Below, piece by piece: positions 1 through 14,228 of a DNA stretch of 64,000 bases. Each line of letters opens with the position of its first letter. Within the stretch, counting starts at the first letter, position 1. The DNA comes from Epiperipatus broadwayi (taxonomy: Eukaryota > Onychophora > Udeonychophora > Euonychophora > Peripatidae). The notes under the pieces are model-generated. The model saw nothing but the letters and a program-made list of their open reading frames with translations, was not told the DNA's origin and made no database searches. The stretch covers positions 3,690,098-3,754,097 of the forward strand of contig JAQFVV010000017.1 of NCBI GenBank assembly GCA_028023455.1. Reading direction: 5' to 3'. The translations under genes were made by a program, and so were the position numbers.

Positions 1-1408
<1,408 letters not shown>

Positions 1409-3780
1409 TGTAACGAACACAGACGTTCGCTACATTGTTTTTTTTTATTTATTTATTAAACATGAAAGTAAATTAAAAAGTTCGCATTTAAAAAATTTCT
1501 TTAAGAATTAAAAATTGAAATTAAATATCATCTTAAACTCTTATATATTAAATCGCACAGATAAAAAAAAAAAAAAATTATTAAAATAAAACTGTATTAA
1601 AAATAGAAAAGGTATTTTAAAAACAAAAACTTAAAAAGATTTAGAGATAAAAATATATCTTTGATTTGGAAAACAGGTTAATTAATCAGAAATGGAAATG
1701 ATTGTTAATTAGTTAAATGTAAACCAGCCTTCAGCATTTAAATGTAAAAACACTAGTCAGATAGGAAAACAATAGAAACTGTTAGCAAATAAGAAGAAAT
1801 CCCTATGGAATCGGACCGCAGCGAAAGGACCATCGCATCGGTGACGAATGTAAATTCAATCCTTCACATTAATATAAAAGGAAAATTTGGAAATTATTAA
1901 TCAGTGACTGGAAATTGATTATTACGATGTGACTATATGTAGTAGTATCGGAGTTGGAGGAATTGACAGAGCACGGTCAATTCTTTCAGCTGTTAAAGAA
2001 AGGAGAAATGAACTATCGTTTCCTACATTGAGGACCAACTAAATTAAAAAACCTCCAAATGAATAAATAAAACATCGGCTAAATGTATACCAATATCTTC
2101 AGGACAGTGTGGGAATTCCCGTTCAAACTTACAAATGACAGATAAAGATGAACTGTTTAAAACCGTAAGAACTTTACAATTAATGAACATTAAATTAAAA
2201 CTTTTCGTATTTAAAATAATTGCATTAGTTTCCTATCTGACTAAAGTAGTTAAAATGTTATTTGATGTATTTTTTTTTCTTATTTATGTAAAATCATTTC
2301 CATTTATTTATTTTTTATTCTTTAAGTTTTATCATGATTTTTTTGTTTTTCGTTAAATTAATTATATAAATGTTAAACTTAAGTCAGGCATGAATGGCTG
2401 TATAGATTTGTAAAGTTATATTAGGGGAGGGTAATCTTAGGTTATTTGTTTCGTGGTTAGATTGGGTCAATGGATTGGATATATTGGTGTGATTAGTAGA
2501 TGTAATATTGATTCGCTACGGGCAGAATCGCTTCATATGCCGCACACTTCCGTTTGCCTATGGAAGGAATTATAAGTCGGATACCGCAGTTCCTTTCTAT
2601 GGAGTTTTTTGTTTTATTGCTCTTCTTTGCAGATAGATGTAATATTTCTATCTCATAAGAGGCAATTTCTTCTCTTAACTTTTTGTGCTGCCATATTTTA
2701 TTACATTGAATACATCGATATATCAGATGAATTGATGCCAGTTTGACTACGAATTTTAACCTAAGGTTAAATAGGGATAGAATGTTTATTTTCAAAAGCA
2801 AATCTATATGGTCTATTCCTACTTGACCCTAAATAAAAATGCATTAAATTTAAGTTGTTTATAGACGCTTGCATGGATTGGTTATCGGCTAAGTATGTTT
2901 TGGGTTTTCATATTTGATCAAAATATATAGACATTCGATAAATAATGATACCTTATGGTGAGTATCTAAAAAGTATTTATTCGGATGTCTTTTAAGTTAT
3001 TGGTGACAATGCAAGTATCTTATGGTGAATACTATTGGGTTACATATAAATTTCCCTCCGCAATTGTCAGTAGTCAATAATTTTGTATTTTGATCGTTTA
3101 TGTTTCTTTTGAAATGTTTTTAACCGTGTAATCTATGTAACCGATCTATAGCAACATCTTAAAACAAGCTTTTATAATCCCATCTGTGCGAACTTAATTA
3201 AAATGTAAAATTAGAATATAATAGTAATTAAATGTAAATTAAAGTCAAAAATCAAAGTTAAAAATAATGTTAAATGTTAAAATGTAAAACTAATACTAAA
3301 ATAATTTTAAATCTCATATATATGTGCATAAATAAATGTTTGTATGCTAATTACCGGCAGTGGCTTATTATTTTTATTTTTTTAATATTGAAATATAATT
3401 AGATAATCGATTATGATATTATTAAATCTCTGCTACTCCCTGAGCTAGTGACATGGGCTAACGACCGGAATCAAAATTTAAAAAAAAAAAAAAATTTTTT
3501 TTTTTTGACTTACGTATCTGCCTACTTTATAAATTTTTCTAGGTTCAAATGCCTAGATGGCGCCCCATAGTGCAGTTGACGTTAAGTCGTTTTCTCCGGA
3601 TCGTTACAATATATATATGTCAACAGATGGCGTTCTACCAAAAACACCATCAAGCGTTGAAGCACTCAAATCTGTTGCACACATTTGGCTTCACTTTCTG
3701 GTGATGCTTGAAACCTCCAAACATGGGTTCAAACCAAACCACTAGGGAGTGAAGGTATACCGATGCACGTGATTGTTTAT
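1409..3780. other. Mixed-complexity DNA, no gene identified
   Basis: Starts with TGTAACG right after the TA tract, like an invertebrate LTR end, but I find no matching opposite end or polypurine tract. Stretches at 1800-2130 and 2500-2800 contain more G, C and CpG than their surroundings and may be decayed transposon pieces. A minus-strand frame of 102 codons (2493-2801) is not recognisable. At 3550-3760 a moderately GC-richer block contains two copies of AGATGGCG. Confidence 0.4.
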
Positions 3781-5925
3781 GTCTTTGTGAACTTTACATT
3801 CATCTAAAATTAATATACATATATTAATCAAATAATAGTTAATTAATAAAAATCTAGTAATTATTTGTATTAATATTTTGATACTTATATTTTTTAATCT
3901 TTAACTACTAATAATATGGATGCCTCTTTTATGTGTACAAGTTGAAAATGAGGAATTATGGGTGCATTAACATGAATCAATAATTATATAAATCTTGTAT
4001 CTGTGAAAAAATAATTATATAATTCTTCAGCTATATTTTTAATATTACAAAATAGCAATGTATTATTTATAAAGTTGTTAATAGTTTAGTAAAATTAATT
4101 ATTACAAAAATATTTCATTTTTTTATGTACCATATTTTCTCCTTTCCTTAAAATATCACAAAAGAATCAAATTGAAAATGCTGCATTTATTATAATTACC
4201 TGAAAAATTACATGTTGTGATTGGACAATATGTCAGAATTGTTGTGGTTAGAAAGAAAAGTTACATTCACACCTATTTAATAAAAAATTAAGATGTCTGA
4301 AAATGACTATCTGAAAGTACAATAACAATTATGATGTAATTTTTCACTTTTAAAAAGTCTTTTTTAAAACCTGCTAAGTTATATCATTCATTGTATTAAT
4401 ATTATTTAAGATGCATTGCTAATTAAAAACAATAATCAAAAATAATTTTATTCTTTAAATTAAAAAAAAAATTATTCTAGAAAGGAAATGCATAGAAAAG
4501 GTTGGTATATATGAAATGAGCATATCTCTAAAAGCAATTAACCAAAAAAGTTATACATTCAGCATATAAGTCCACAATTGGATAAATAAGTCCATTCTAA
4601 ACTTTTTAAGATAAGGAGGAATATCACTAAAACTCATTAATTGCTGATTATTTTATTGGCTGAGTGGGGTAAAAGTCTAAACTTTTAATTGGTCCAACTC
4701 ACAAACTCAACTGTCAAAATATATTCATCTTTTAATATTATATTCACTTTAGTTTCATTTGTAAAAAGTATATTAATAATTTGTCAGGTTATGAAAGTGA
4801 ATGAAAGTTTTTCAAAAATAAATTTTTATTTATAATTATAAAAATATTCGATAGCGGTTAATCTAAAATGAATGTTAGTAACCAATTAAAAAGTGTTGCT
4901 GATGTCAGTGATTTCTTTTTCAGTTTTATGTTCCCAAAAAATAAATAATATTTATTAAAATCTTATATATTTTTCTATAATAATTTTATTTTTAGCATAT
5001 TTTATCAAAATAATTTATAATATGTCAAAAAATACTTTTAAAATGGTCTAAAACATTCGTTTATCACTTTTGAAATGAAACAAAAGAAATCGTAACAGTG
5101 GAAGTTATTGACAAGTAAATTTCTTTGTCTTCAACAGTTGAGAGCCAATCAATGCTTAGAACGAACTGCCTCCTCCCTTTGTTAGACCTTTAATGTCAGT
5201 TTTATTGATTTTTTCCTTGTAAAATAATTCATGAGAGGGCAGCACCTTACGGAACTTTTTATAACCTTTTAAATGATGGAAAAATCTTTACCATAGCATT
5301 AAAAATGACGGAATTCAAGTGACGGGAAGCCCGTCACATTTTTAATCATAACTGATAAAAAAATGGTTAACTCATTGTTGGATTTATTTTAAAAAAGGAT
5401 ATTATACTCAAAATAAAATATCCAAACTAGTGAAATGCCAGATTTTAATTAAGTAAAAGATAGTGGAAATATAAAAGAACTTCCAATGAAATTTTTCAAA
5501 TATCTTACTCTAAAACTGAAGAAATAAAAGTATAATAGCTAACTTGCTTGAATAAATATTTTAGTGATAGCTGTCTATAATAAAAATCCTTTAGCCCAAT
5601 GGACATTTTTAAAAGAAGCTAACTAATAAGAAAGCATTCCAAAAGTTGCAATAATGTGTATCAACAAGAACGAAAAACTTTAATATCCTTGTATAATCCT
5701 TTTGTAAAATAAGTCTGAAAACTAATTATATCATTGTATTTATGTTTGAATTATTGTATAATAATAAAAATGTAACGCATAGGGTAAAATATTAAAGAAT
5801 TTTAAATATATGTTTTTATAAAAGAATATGTCCGAGTTAAAATATGTGTGGATATGAGATTAATATTACTTAAAGCTTAATTAATATCTACTTCTTTTTT
5901 TCCTATGTATTGATTTCTATTATAA
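3781..5925. other. AT-rich DNA, no gene seen
   Basis: No open frame of note and no repeat family recognised. Low-complexity A/T runs dominate. Confidence 0.55.
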
Positions 5926-6263
5926 CATATCATACCATTTACACCTTTATATACACGTTATCAATACTTTCATTTGTATTATTTGTATTACACTAACAGT
6001 TTCGACTGTCCTGCAGTCATCATCAGAGTTCTTGTTGATTCTATTACCAAATAATCAACAAGAACTCTGATGATGACTGCAGGACAGTTGAAACTGTTAG
6101 TGTAATACAAATAATACAGATAAAAATATTGATAATGTGTATATAAAGGTGGATAATAATCAACAAGAATTCTGATGATGACTGCAGGACAGTCAAAACT
6201 GTTAGTGTAATACAAATAAAAGTATTGATAATGCGTATATAAAGGTGTAAATGGTATGATATG
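5926..6263. mobile_element. Foldback element, family D
   Basis: The two ends are inverted copies: CATATCATACC at the left and GGTATGATATG at the right, followed inward by matching sequence around ACCTTTATATAC. Inside are three copies of a block containing GACTGCAGGACAG, the first inverted relative to the other two, separated by a short AT spacer. A minus-strand frame through it translates the same block twice, which is a repeat artefact. It resembles a non-autonomous palindromic element; I see no transposase. Confidence 0.8.
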
Positions 6264-7350
6264 TTAATTAATATCTCTTTTAACTAATCATTCACATGTG
6301 TGCACAAATTATTTAATTTATTTGTGCCTAAAAAGAAATAATTTTTAACTAATTATAATTATTATTGGCACTAATTTTGTTATTTAATGTTTAGATAATG
6401 TCATGCAAGCTTCATTTCTGAAAATTGCAAGTATGAGATTATTTTTATTACTTGTATATTATATATTATTTTTTACTACCAATTGAGTTAATTGGCAATT
6501 AAAGAAATTTGCATTTAAATATGGATTTCTGCCTAGTCACTTTTTAAATATATGTTTGTATTATAAAAGTACTTTCTTTTTTCCTGATCCAGATATTTAG
6601 TTTTACATCTAAACTGTGCTATATGACATTAGCTGCAATCATTAAGAGTATTTTTAGTAAGTGCTATTTCTTGAGCAAGATAATCTTTTTCATACAAACT
6701 ATACATTCTTATCAAAAGATTTTTGCCATAGAAAATATATGAGCAGGATGATAATGAGGCTAAACATGAAAATATTTGATATAATATAACATAAAAGTAT
6801 CTTATGTGAGATCAAATAGCTTAAGTCAAATCTATTGTGTTTTGGGGCTTAGTTAATGTTTTTAGCTGATGTGATATAAATCTGAACTTGCATAATTATA
6901 AAAAAATATTCATTTAGTTGCTTAAGTTGCGAATATCAAAACATGAACAATTTTAATTAAAATTTTCAAAAAGATTATAGCTGAAGAGATTTAAGGTTAG
7001 AGACAAAGTAAAACAGAAAAATAGAATAAAAATATACAATTGGTTTGAAAAATATTTGGAACCTATGAACATGGATTTACTGATGTTTATGCATGTCTTT
7101 TTTTATTCACTTCTTTAGAGAAGCTTTACCTAGTCCATCTTTACATGGTTTTCGAAACAAAACCTCTTAACCAATGGAACAAAAAATTTATATAGAAAAG
7201 GATACAGAATTTCAAGAATACCCATTAAAAAAAAATAATGCTAAAATTAGTTTCGGAATGGGGGTGAGAGTGTAACAATTAATATATATATTTTAATTTT
7301 ACCTTGAGAAAAATGTATAATGTTTTTATTATAAATATAAGAATATGTTT
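6264..7350. other. AT-rich DNA, no gene seen
   Basis: No open frames with recognisable content and no clear repeat structure. Confidence 0.5.
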
Positions 7351-7442
7351 ACAGTTTTGCAGAACATATATATATATATATATATATATATACTGGAATA
7401 TATATATATGTGACAGTTTTGCAGAACATATATATATACTGG
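7351..7442. repeat. Duplicated block with (TA)n
   Basis: The string ACAGTTTTGCAGAACATATA occurs twice, near 7351 and 7412, each followed by a TA tract of different length and then TACTGGA. This is a local duplication with microsatellite length change between copies. Confidence 0.85.
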
Positions 7443-7566
7443 AAAATTATAATGTGAAGATACTTATATATATTGATTATTATGTCTATTATTTTGAGTT
7501 CATATTTGGATAAAAAAATTTTTTTTCAAGTATCTGAGGGTTTTCGGGCAAGCATAATTTTTTTTA

Positions 7567-7800
7567 TTTTCAGTAACCAGCTCATTAACAGATCTAATTA
7601 GTAGTCAGTAAATAGGTATCTAATTATTTTTAATTATTTAGTAAAACAAGAAAGTAAATCCATCAGGCATCTGAGTTTTTTGCGTGATTTTAATTTTTTT
7701 TTCAGTAACCAGCTCATTAAGCCATCTAATTATTGGTCAGTCAATAGGTATCTAGTATTCTTAATTCCTGCATAAAACAATAAAGTAAATCCATAAGTCC
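7567..7800 (+). repeat. 132-bp tandem duplication
   Basis: CAGTAACCAGCTCATTAA begins at 7571 and again at 7703. The copies stay alignable through a block near GGTATCTA and another near AGTAAATCCAT, with scattered substitutions, so this is a two-copy tandem duplication of moderate age. Confidence 0.85.
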
Positions 7801-8319
7801 CCTTTACTTGGGTTTTGACCAGATCAGTAAGTATTATCTTAACAGTTACTGTTTTTTTCTCTTTTTTATAGAGACAATACTAGAATGATCGTTGCTATAT
7901 AACGGAGTGTTTTAAAGATGTTTATCATTTTACTGTGATATATATATTTCTTCGTGCGAGTAAGCATATAAAATCGTTATTGATAATAATTATAGATACT
8001 GTACACAAACACACCTATACATATATATGTAAGGTATAAATGGCTTATGATGGATAAACGTATATAAAAATATTTATAGCGGTGAGAAAAGAATTTACTT
8101 TGGTTAAAAATAAATAATAAGTTAATAACATTTTTTAAAAAAGAGTTCTTTCTCAAATCCTAAGGCAAATTGATAGGTATTAATATTAAATAAATTGAGG
8201 AAGAAAAAAGAGCGAGCGAGAGAGAAATTATGAATAAATGAACATTCAAAAATAATAAAAAAGATTTTCATCTATCAATTGAGTTCAATATTTTTTAAAT
8301 TAAAATTTTAACCAATTTA

Positions 8320-8990
8320 TTTTACGCGAAACTCGCACTTTCTAAGCAACCAATTACGGCGCATGTCGTTTTAAAGATAACGAAGACTAAAACGTATTTA
8401 AACGGACTCTGACTTGGAACGTTTGAAAAATCAAATTTTGTTCACTATATAGCAATTTATTATCTTTATCACGATATTTGATCTCTATTTTATGAAGACA
8501 AAATTTATCCATTTAGAAAGAGACTACATTTTGAGCCATTTCAGTATAACATTGCATAAATCTTAGTTCGTCTACTTGTTGTTCGCCAAAACAATGCGTA
8601 GCTCTTATTTTTAGAATATTTTTTCATATTTGATGCAGATAGTTAAACATATTCATTTTTCATTCTTTTGGTGGTCTATTCAGTTAGATGGAACAACAAA
8701 AGGGCTGGTAGTTTATCTGGTGAAAAAACTGACACGCTTAAACTGCTCCGGTTATACGGATGGCTCATATCCTGAGTGAGGGTTTTTAATACAACCCTAC
8801 GCGGCTTATCTGACCAAGTTTTGCTGACGGTCTGATTAAGGATTTACCAACCAAGCTCCAACGCGCGCGCTCCCATCTCCTCTCCGATTTATTTTTCTCA
8901 TCTCGCCATTTTCTAAAGCTTGCCCGAGATAACATTGTTGCGATGACGCGTGCGGAAAGTTAGAAATTCTCTTCTATTCACCGACAAGTT
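8320..8990. promoter_or_regulatory. CpG-rich patch, possible regulatory region
   Basis: Against the AT-rich, CpG-poor background this interval holds many CpG sites, including ACGCGCGCGC near 8858 and GATGACGCGTGCGG near 8942. No frame or repeat end explains it. It could be an unmethylated regulatory element or first exon of a gene whose body lies outside the visible signal, or a less decayed insertion. No TATA box or splice site decides between these. Confidence 0.3.
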
Positions 8991-10079
8991 TTGATTGCTA
9001 TAGATAAAATTTGAAATGTGAGCGATATCTCGACTTTTTTTTCTCTCATATATATAAAAAAAATAATAATAATAATCATAGTTGTCAATGGTATGCCTGC
9101 ACGAATAGGAAAAACCGGAATAATTCCCCCTCCTCGTATGCGTCGTATTTTGGCGGATACTAATATGCTAATCATAAATTTTCTAAGCTTAAAATACTCA
9201 TCAAACTGACGAGTTTGCTATCTTTATGACTCTCAAATATGCATTTATTTTTCTCTTTTATAGTCTTTGAAAAACAACTTTATAAATTCAACAAAACTTA
9301 ACTACCAGTCATCTATCTTATGCCTGGTTAAATCAATGTAATTTTAAAGTTAAATCATCCAATAAATGTAAAAATTAAAGAAAAATCTTTCAATAAAATT
9401 TTTAGTTCAGATTTTTATTTTAAAGCAGATATTAATAATGTAGAAAACAAATAGTAATGCAGTTTCAGTTGTAATTGATTAATGAAATGTAAAATATATT
9501 AATCATCTTTAAAAGAAAAAGAAAAAAACCGAGAAAAATACGTTCAGGCAAGACTAAGGCAAAAGAAATTAAAAAATGATTATTATATATATATAAAACA
9601 GTATAAAAATAATTATTGAGAGATTTTTTAATTTTATTTAAAAGATTTAAATTTGCTAAATTTGAACATGTTAAAAAAATTATTTTGTACGTATATATAT
9701 GTGTGAAAATATTAGTATATGTATAAACGTTTCGCAAGTTCTGTACGTAAAAACTAATTTACAAATTATATAAAAAATCAAAAAATGGAATACTTTATGC
9801 ACTTTTCTGGAATACTTACCGAGAATTTTTACAAATCTTTTAAAATTTAATTTTAAATATTACTATTAAAAAAGAGAGAGTGAGTGAGATCAGTTTAACA
9901 GTTAAAATATTTATATTTTCTCTCTCGCTACCTTGATATATAAATATATATACGCAGTTTTCTAGTCCATTAGTAGACACTGGTCTACATTTCATTGTTC
10001 ATTAAATCAGGAAAGGCAAATATTTTGTCCACCCTGGAAAATTTATGCAACCGCATTATCAGGCGAAATTATAATTTAT
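8991..10079. other. AT-rich DNA, no gene seen
   Basis: Small overlapping frames on both strands near 8978-9209 and one at 9465-9737 (minus) have no recognisable features. No repeat family found. Confidence 0.5.
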
Positions 10080-10560
10080 ATACATACTTAATTAATAATA
10101 TTTAATAAATCAATATTACTATATTATAAATACTGCACTTTAAGATGTTATTAAACTGAATTTGAACACAGACTTTTAAGCTTCCTTCAGCTATGCTTTC
10201 CATCTTATATAACAAATACACATGACCACACTCGTGAATAAGATAAATGATCTCCAATATATGTATTTCGAGCTGAACCAGCACTTATCAATTGGTCCAG
10301 ATCATCATCTCCCACACACACATATATAATTAATGTTCAGTTTATATCAAGATAGAAAATATTCAAACTTTAATGGATAGACTTTAATCTTCTCCACCCT
10401 TCAACTTTTCAGCCATCCATACCATTGCAAATCTGATAATAGAATGCTCAACCCTTGTTGATGCCAATATTGTTATCATACCCATGTTGATCTTCAGTCA
10501 CTCTGACTCCTCATATATATGGCCTTAATATGTCTTTTTAATTAATAATATTTCAGCGTT
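10080..10560 (-). mobile_element. Family B hammerhead repeat, degenerate copy
   Basis: On the minus strand it carries the family B landmarks: a ribozyme-like segment at 10255-10310, the block around CATTAAAGTTTGAATA, and the end block with AAAGTCTGTGTTCAAAT. The ribozyme core is decayed: CTGATGA reads TTGATAA, although the GAAA strand and the GTGCTG hairpin stem are kept. I infer an old, inactive copy. Confidence 0.75.
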
Positions 10561-10992
10561 TTAATATTATCAGAGATACTGAAGCCTGATTAGCATATGA
10601 TCAATTTTATATGTTATAATACAGTGAAGTTTGGGATATAGATTTTTATATTCTTTATCAACATTTTTTTCCCACTTAAATCTAAAACAGGTATTTATAA
10701 ACTATATAGAAGGATTCTTACATTATAGAAGTAACTTAATAAAAAAGTGGAAAAGTTTTTTGGAAGGATTTAGACAAGTTAGGTAAAAAGGATGAGCTAG
10801 TTAAAAAAAAAGAGTTTCAGTTTACTGTTACACGATTTACACAAGAGACAAAATCCAAGTTTAACAGCGAAGTTATTTTATATAGATTTCATTTTTTAAA
10901 AGTTTTACAGATCTTACTGTTGTGTATTGATTGGTTATGTATTTATTAATATATATATAGTTTTCCTGAAGGTTTGCAATAATGATATTTTA
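10561..10992. other. AT-rich DNA, no gene seen
   Basis: No recognisable coding or repeat structure. Confidence 0.45.
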
Positions 10993-11428
10993 GTTGTATT
11001 TATATATTGGACTATTTCCATTATTTAATATAAGTATTGAATGTCTTTAGAAAAAATTAACTTTATTTAAATATTCCAAATACTTTCTATTGTTAGTAAC
11101 ATCACACAGATCAGTATATGCACAACGTTTCGAGAGGCATTAGTCTCTCCTCTTCTTCATTTGCTTTGGTTAGAGCACTATCTTAAAATTCCATATTCAA
11201 GAATGTAAGCATCCAGGTTTGATTCTCAAGCTAACACTGCCACTGGTCAGGCCAGAAACACCTGAAGAAAAGATAAAAACACCTCTTGAAATGTTGTGCA
11301 TATATTAACCTGCATGCTATCACTAACAGTTGGCTGTATTTGGAATATTTAGATGAAGTTAAATTTTTTTAAAGACATTCAATACTTATATTAGATGGTG
11401 GAAATAGTCCAATGTATAAATACAATAT
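10993..11428. mobile_element. Foldback element with tRNA-like SINE core, family E
   Basis: Terminal arms of about 105 bp are inverted copies (for example TTGGACTATTTCCA at the left, its near-complement at 11400-11412). The centre contains a plus-strand tRNA-like head near 11168-11240, with A-box-like TGGTTAGAGC and B-box-like GGTTTGATTCTC, followed by CTGAAGAAAAG and TTGAAATGTTGTG. The left arm repeats the tail in inverse orientation (CACAACGTTTCGAG). The same head and tail occur at 48223-48518 as a single SINE, so this looks like an inverted dimer of that SINE. Confidence 0.7.
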
Positions 11429-11436
11429 ATATAAAT

Positions 11437-11472
<36 letters not shown>

Positions 11473-11476
11473 AAAT

Positions 11477-11590
11477 ATTTTATATATATATATATGTCAA
11501 AGCAGAAGCTAATCCAGGCCAGCTGCTTGAAAGGCAGTTATGCTAACCGCTAGGCTACCAATGCTTTTTGACGCCTGTATTCCTTCAAAA
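11477..11590 (-). mobile_element. Short tRNA-derived SINE, family S1 (copy a)
   Basis: Read on the minus strand, 11564 to 11495 matches a glycine-type tRNA: GCATTGGTAGCC, GGTTAGCATAAC, then CTGCCTTTCAAGCAG as anticodon arm. It ends in TTTGACATAT like the other S1 copies but the poly(A) tail is replaced by TA repeats. TATATGTAAAAT occurs at 11465-11476 and 11591-11602 and could be a target duplication, but the second copy also belongs to the neighbouring family F element, so this flank evidence is weak. Confidence 0.65.
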
Positions 11591-11593
11591 TAT

Positions 11594-11806
11594 ATGTAAA
11601 ATTCAACTTGATATATATTAAATACAATAATATTCATATAATTCAACTTATTCTGTTAGAAATACTTTCGACTATATTCCTTTTTTGTCAATGTTATATC
11701 ATTATATAATTAAAGTCAAAGGAATATAGACGAAAGTATTTCTAACAGAATAAATTGAATTTTATGAATATTGCTGTATTTAATGTATATCAAGTTGAAT
11801 TTTACA
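11594..11806. mobile_element. Foldback element, family F (copy 1)
   Basis: Nearly symmetrical palindrome: TGTAAAATTCAACTTGATAT at the left, its complement at 11787-11806, and TAGAAATACTTTCGACTATA with its complement around the centre near 11695. No coding content. The same TACTTTCGACTATA core appears in the larger palindrome at 12872-13129. Confidence 0.85.
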
Positions 11807-11864
11807 CACACATATATATATATATATATATGTGTGCGTGTGTGTGCGTGTGTGTGTGTATATA
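11807..11864. repeat. (TA)n / (TG)n microsatellite
   Basis: A short AC/TA stretch runs into alternating TG with CG interruptions. Simple sequence only. Confidence 0.9.
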
Positions 11865-12236
11865 CAAAGCTGGTTAACAAATGCAGCGTTGAGTCAGTCT
11901 AGAAATAATTATATGTAGGAATTGTATGCAGAAATAATTTTATGCAGAAAGTAGAATTAGAGACATAATTTAATTTTCATAACATTAATTTCTAGCAATA
12001 TGCTAATTAGCAGACTTATGAAAATCGCCTGCAGAACTTCTAAGAATAAAGCAGAAAATGTAAGGTAAAGAAGCAGATTAGTGGAAACTCTAAGAGAGAG
12101 AGTAAAAGCTGACTGTGCAGTTGCAGACCAGATATATCAGAAGAAAAGAGATTCAGACAAATTCAACTAGAATGACATAACGGAAGTGAATAGTTAGTAA
12201 AAGAAGGACTTTTGATAAATAGTGGAATTAGCAAGC

Positions 12237-12685
12237 TCATTGTTTACATTTGTAGCATAAGCTTAATAAGTTAAATCTATTATAGTTTTGCTTTTGAGGC
12301 TTTTGTGATGCTTTATTGCTAAAGCTATTAATATATGGTGTGTCTGAATTTAGTTCAGTTCCATATGGCTATTTAGATTTTAGATAGCTGAATTTGAAGA
12401 CATTAGATGTCTGAAAATTTCAGATTTTCTGCTTAATAGTTAAGTATTAGATAATGTTGAGCTTGAGCTGGTATTTTACATCTAGGGTCTGAATATTCTA
12501 ACTCCTCACTGAGGACAGCCAGTAGCTTGAAACCGGTAGGATAATTCTAGATAAAGATTTTAAATGCTTTCTCTTGCAGCACTTATTGGAAAAGATTGTT
12601 TGAAGCTATTCAGAGCTATTGGCATGCTCATTATATTATATTTATAGTATAAGCTTATTAAATTAAATCATGTGATGTATGACTT
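12237..12685. mobile_element. Foldback element, family C (copy 1)
   Basis: The right part carries the family C landmarks: CCTCACTGAGGACAGCCAGT, AACCGG, AATTCTAGATAAAGATTTTA and GCTTTCTCTTG, ending in GCTCATTATATTATATTTAT. The left arm is shorter and diverged. Aligns in inverse or same orientation with pieces at 22225, 28560, 40255, 59180 and 63423. No open frame. Confidence 0.7.
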
Positions 12686-12871
12686 AATCAATATTGTTTA
12701 TTGCTATTTCAATTAGCCAGTTTCCAGCTGAAGTACTAATTAGTATTACTCATATACATATTATTATGAGTAAAAAAGTTTTATTAAATAAAATGTGTTT
12801 TCAATTTCAGTTATATATATATATATAATAAATAAAGTTTGATATCTGTATTCGTTTCACAATATATGTAA

Positions 12872-13129
12872 TATATAAATCAATATATATATCAAAATAC
12901 AGTACAATTTATATAAATTATATTCTTTTAGAAGTACTTTCGACTATACACTTTGTAGTCTTTATCAACTATATAACGTTGAATAATCAAAACGTTGAAT
13001 AATCTCGTTTTGATTATTCAATGTTATATAGTTGATAAAGACTACAAAGTGTATAGTCGAAAGTACTTCTAAAAGAATATAATTTATATAAATTGTACTG
13101 TATTTTGATATATATATTGATTTGTATAT
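12872..13129. mobile_element. Foldback element, family F (copy 2), near-perfect palindrome
   Basis: Arms of about 120 bp are almost exact inverted copies. The left arm reads TAGAAGTACTTTCGACTATA and ends near the centre in AACGTTGAATAATC, which is itself duplicated; the right arm mirrors it. The low divergence between arms suggests either recent insertion or ongoing gene conversion between arms. Confidence 0.9.
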
Positions 13130-13599
13130 TATATTATATATATATATATGAGTGTATGACTGCTAGATTGTAGTCTGGTGCTCATATATATCGCTTGTAA
13201 TTTTGAATGGATGGTATTTAACATGGGGGCATATTTTTCTAATTATTTCTCTTTTAGTGTACTTACTATTCACGCGAAGCAAATAAAAACCAATAAATGA
13301 AAATATGAGACTTGGAGATGTACACCAAGTTTCAGGTGATTCTGATTAAATAATAACCCCAAATCAATTAACCTATAATTAGTCAATATCTTGTGCTTAA
13401 GAATTGACTTTCGACTAAGAAGAATATATATGTTTTAAAAATTTCAGTTCAATCAATGAATAAAATTATTCCTTTCAATCTGCCATAGAAAATGCTCAAA
13501 TATCATATGTCCTCCAGAGTAAAGAAATGTATTTCTTTTAATAATTTCCCATATCTTATGTCATATGTAATAAGCAGAAATGAATAACATGTTTTAATA

Positions 13600-13990
13600 A
13601 TAAAGTTTGTTGTTACATTAAAATATTTATATAATATGAGGATTTGAACACAGACTTTCAAGTTCCCTTCAGCTTTCCACTCTATCTCATACAACTGGTT
13701 CACGTGACCACACACATGTGAAGAAGATAAATGACCTCCAATATAAGTATTTCACACTGAACTGGCACTCATCAGTTGGTCCACATCACCAGTTTCTACA
13801 TACATATATAACCAGTGTTCGGTTTATATTAAGATAGCAAATCTTCAATCTTTAATAGACTGGCTTCAATCTATTCCACCCTCCAACTCTTCAGCTATCC
13901 ATACCATTGAAAATCTGAAGATAAAATGTCCAAATCCCTTATTATTGCCAATATTAAATCATGCCAATGTTAACTTTAATTAAGAGGGAT
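13600..13990 (-). mobile_element. Family B hammerhead repeat (inverted to its neighbour)
   Basis: Minus-strand copy with the end block GGGATTTGGACATTTTATC-like at 13920-13950, the ribozyme at 13730-13791 and the AAAGTCTGTGTTCAAAT block near 13640. It faces the plus-strand copy beginning at about 14030, so the two lie as an inverted pair around 14000. The short open frame here merely reads through the repeat. Confidence 0.8.
13730..13791 (-). ncRNA. Type I hammerhead ribozyme candidate, weak helix II
   Basis: On the minus strand the core CTGATGA (13776 to 13770) and GAAA are intact, helix I closes with CCAA/TTGG, and helix III is ATA-CT-TAT followed by an A at the expected cleavage position. 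Helix II, GTGCCA against CAGTGT, has lost pairs compared with the copy at 14229, so activity is doubtful. Confidence 0.6.
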
Positions 13991-14228
13991 GGGCAGGATA
14001 TAGGTTGAATTTATAATATTTAAATACAAGTGTAATTAATATACCTGGTCAACATGGACATGGCAATAATATTAACATTAATAAGGGATTTGGACATTTC
14101 ATCTCCAGATTTTTAATGATATGGATGGCTGAAGAGTTGGAAGGTGGAGTAGACTGAAGCCTGTCCATTAAAGATTGAATATTTGCTTTATTAATATAAA
14201 CTGAGTACTGATTATATATGTGTGTAGA

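Noticed and set aside
2493-2801. 102-codon minus-strand frame as a gene
   Set aside because: No recognisable domain, low-complexity flanks, no supporting splice or promoter context.
5926-6263. Family D block with CTGATGATGACTG...GAAACTG read as a possible hammerhead
   Set aside because: CTGATGA, a pairable stem and GAAA are present, but the base at the cleavage position is G, and the sequences outside do not pair to form helix I.
5877-6276. TTAATTAATATCT at 5877 and 6264 as target-site duplication of the family D element
   Set aside because: The right copy abuts the element but the left one is 36 bp away from its end, and the motif is plain AT-rich sequence.
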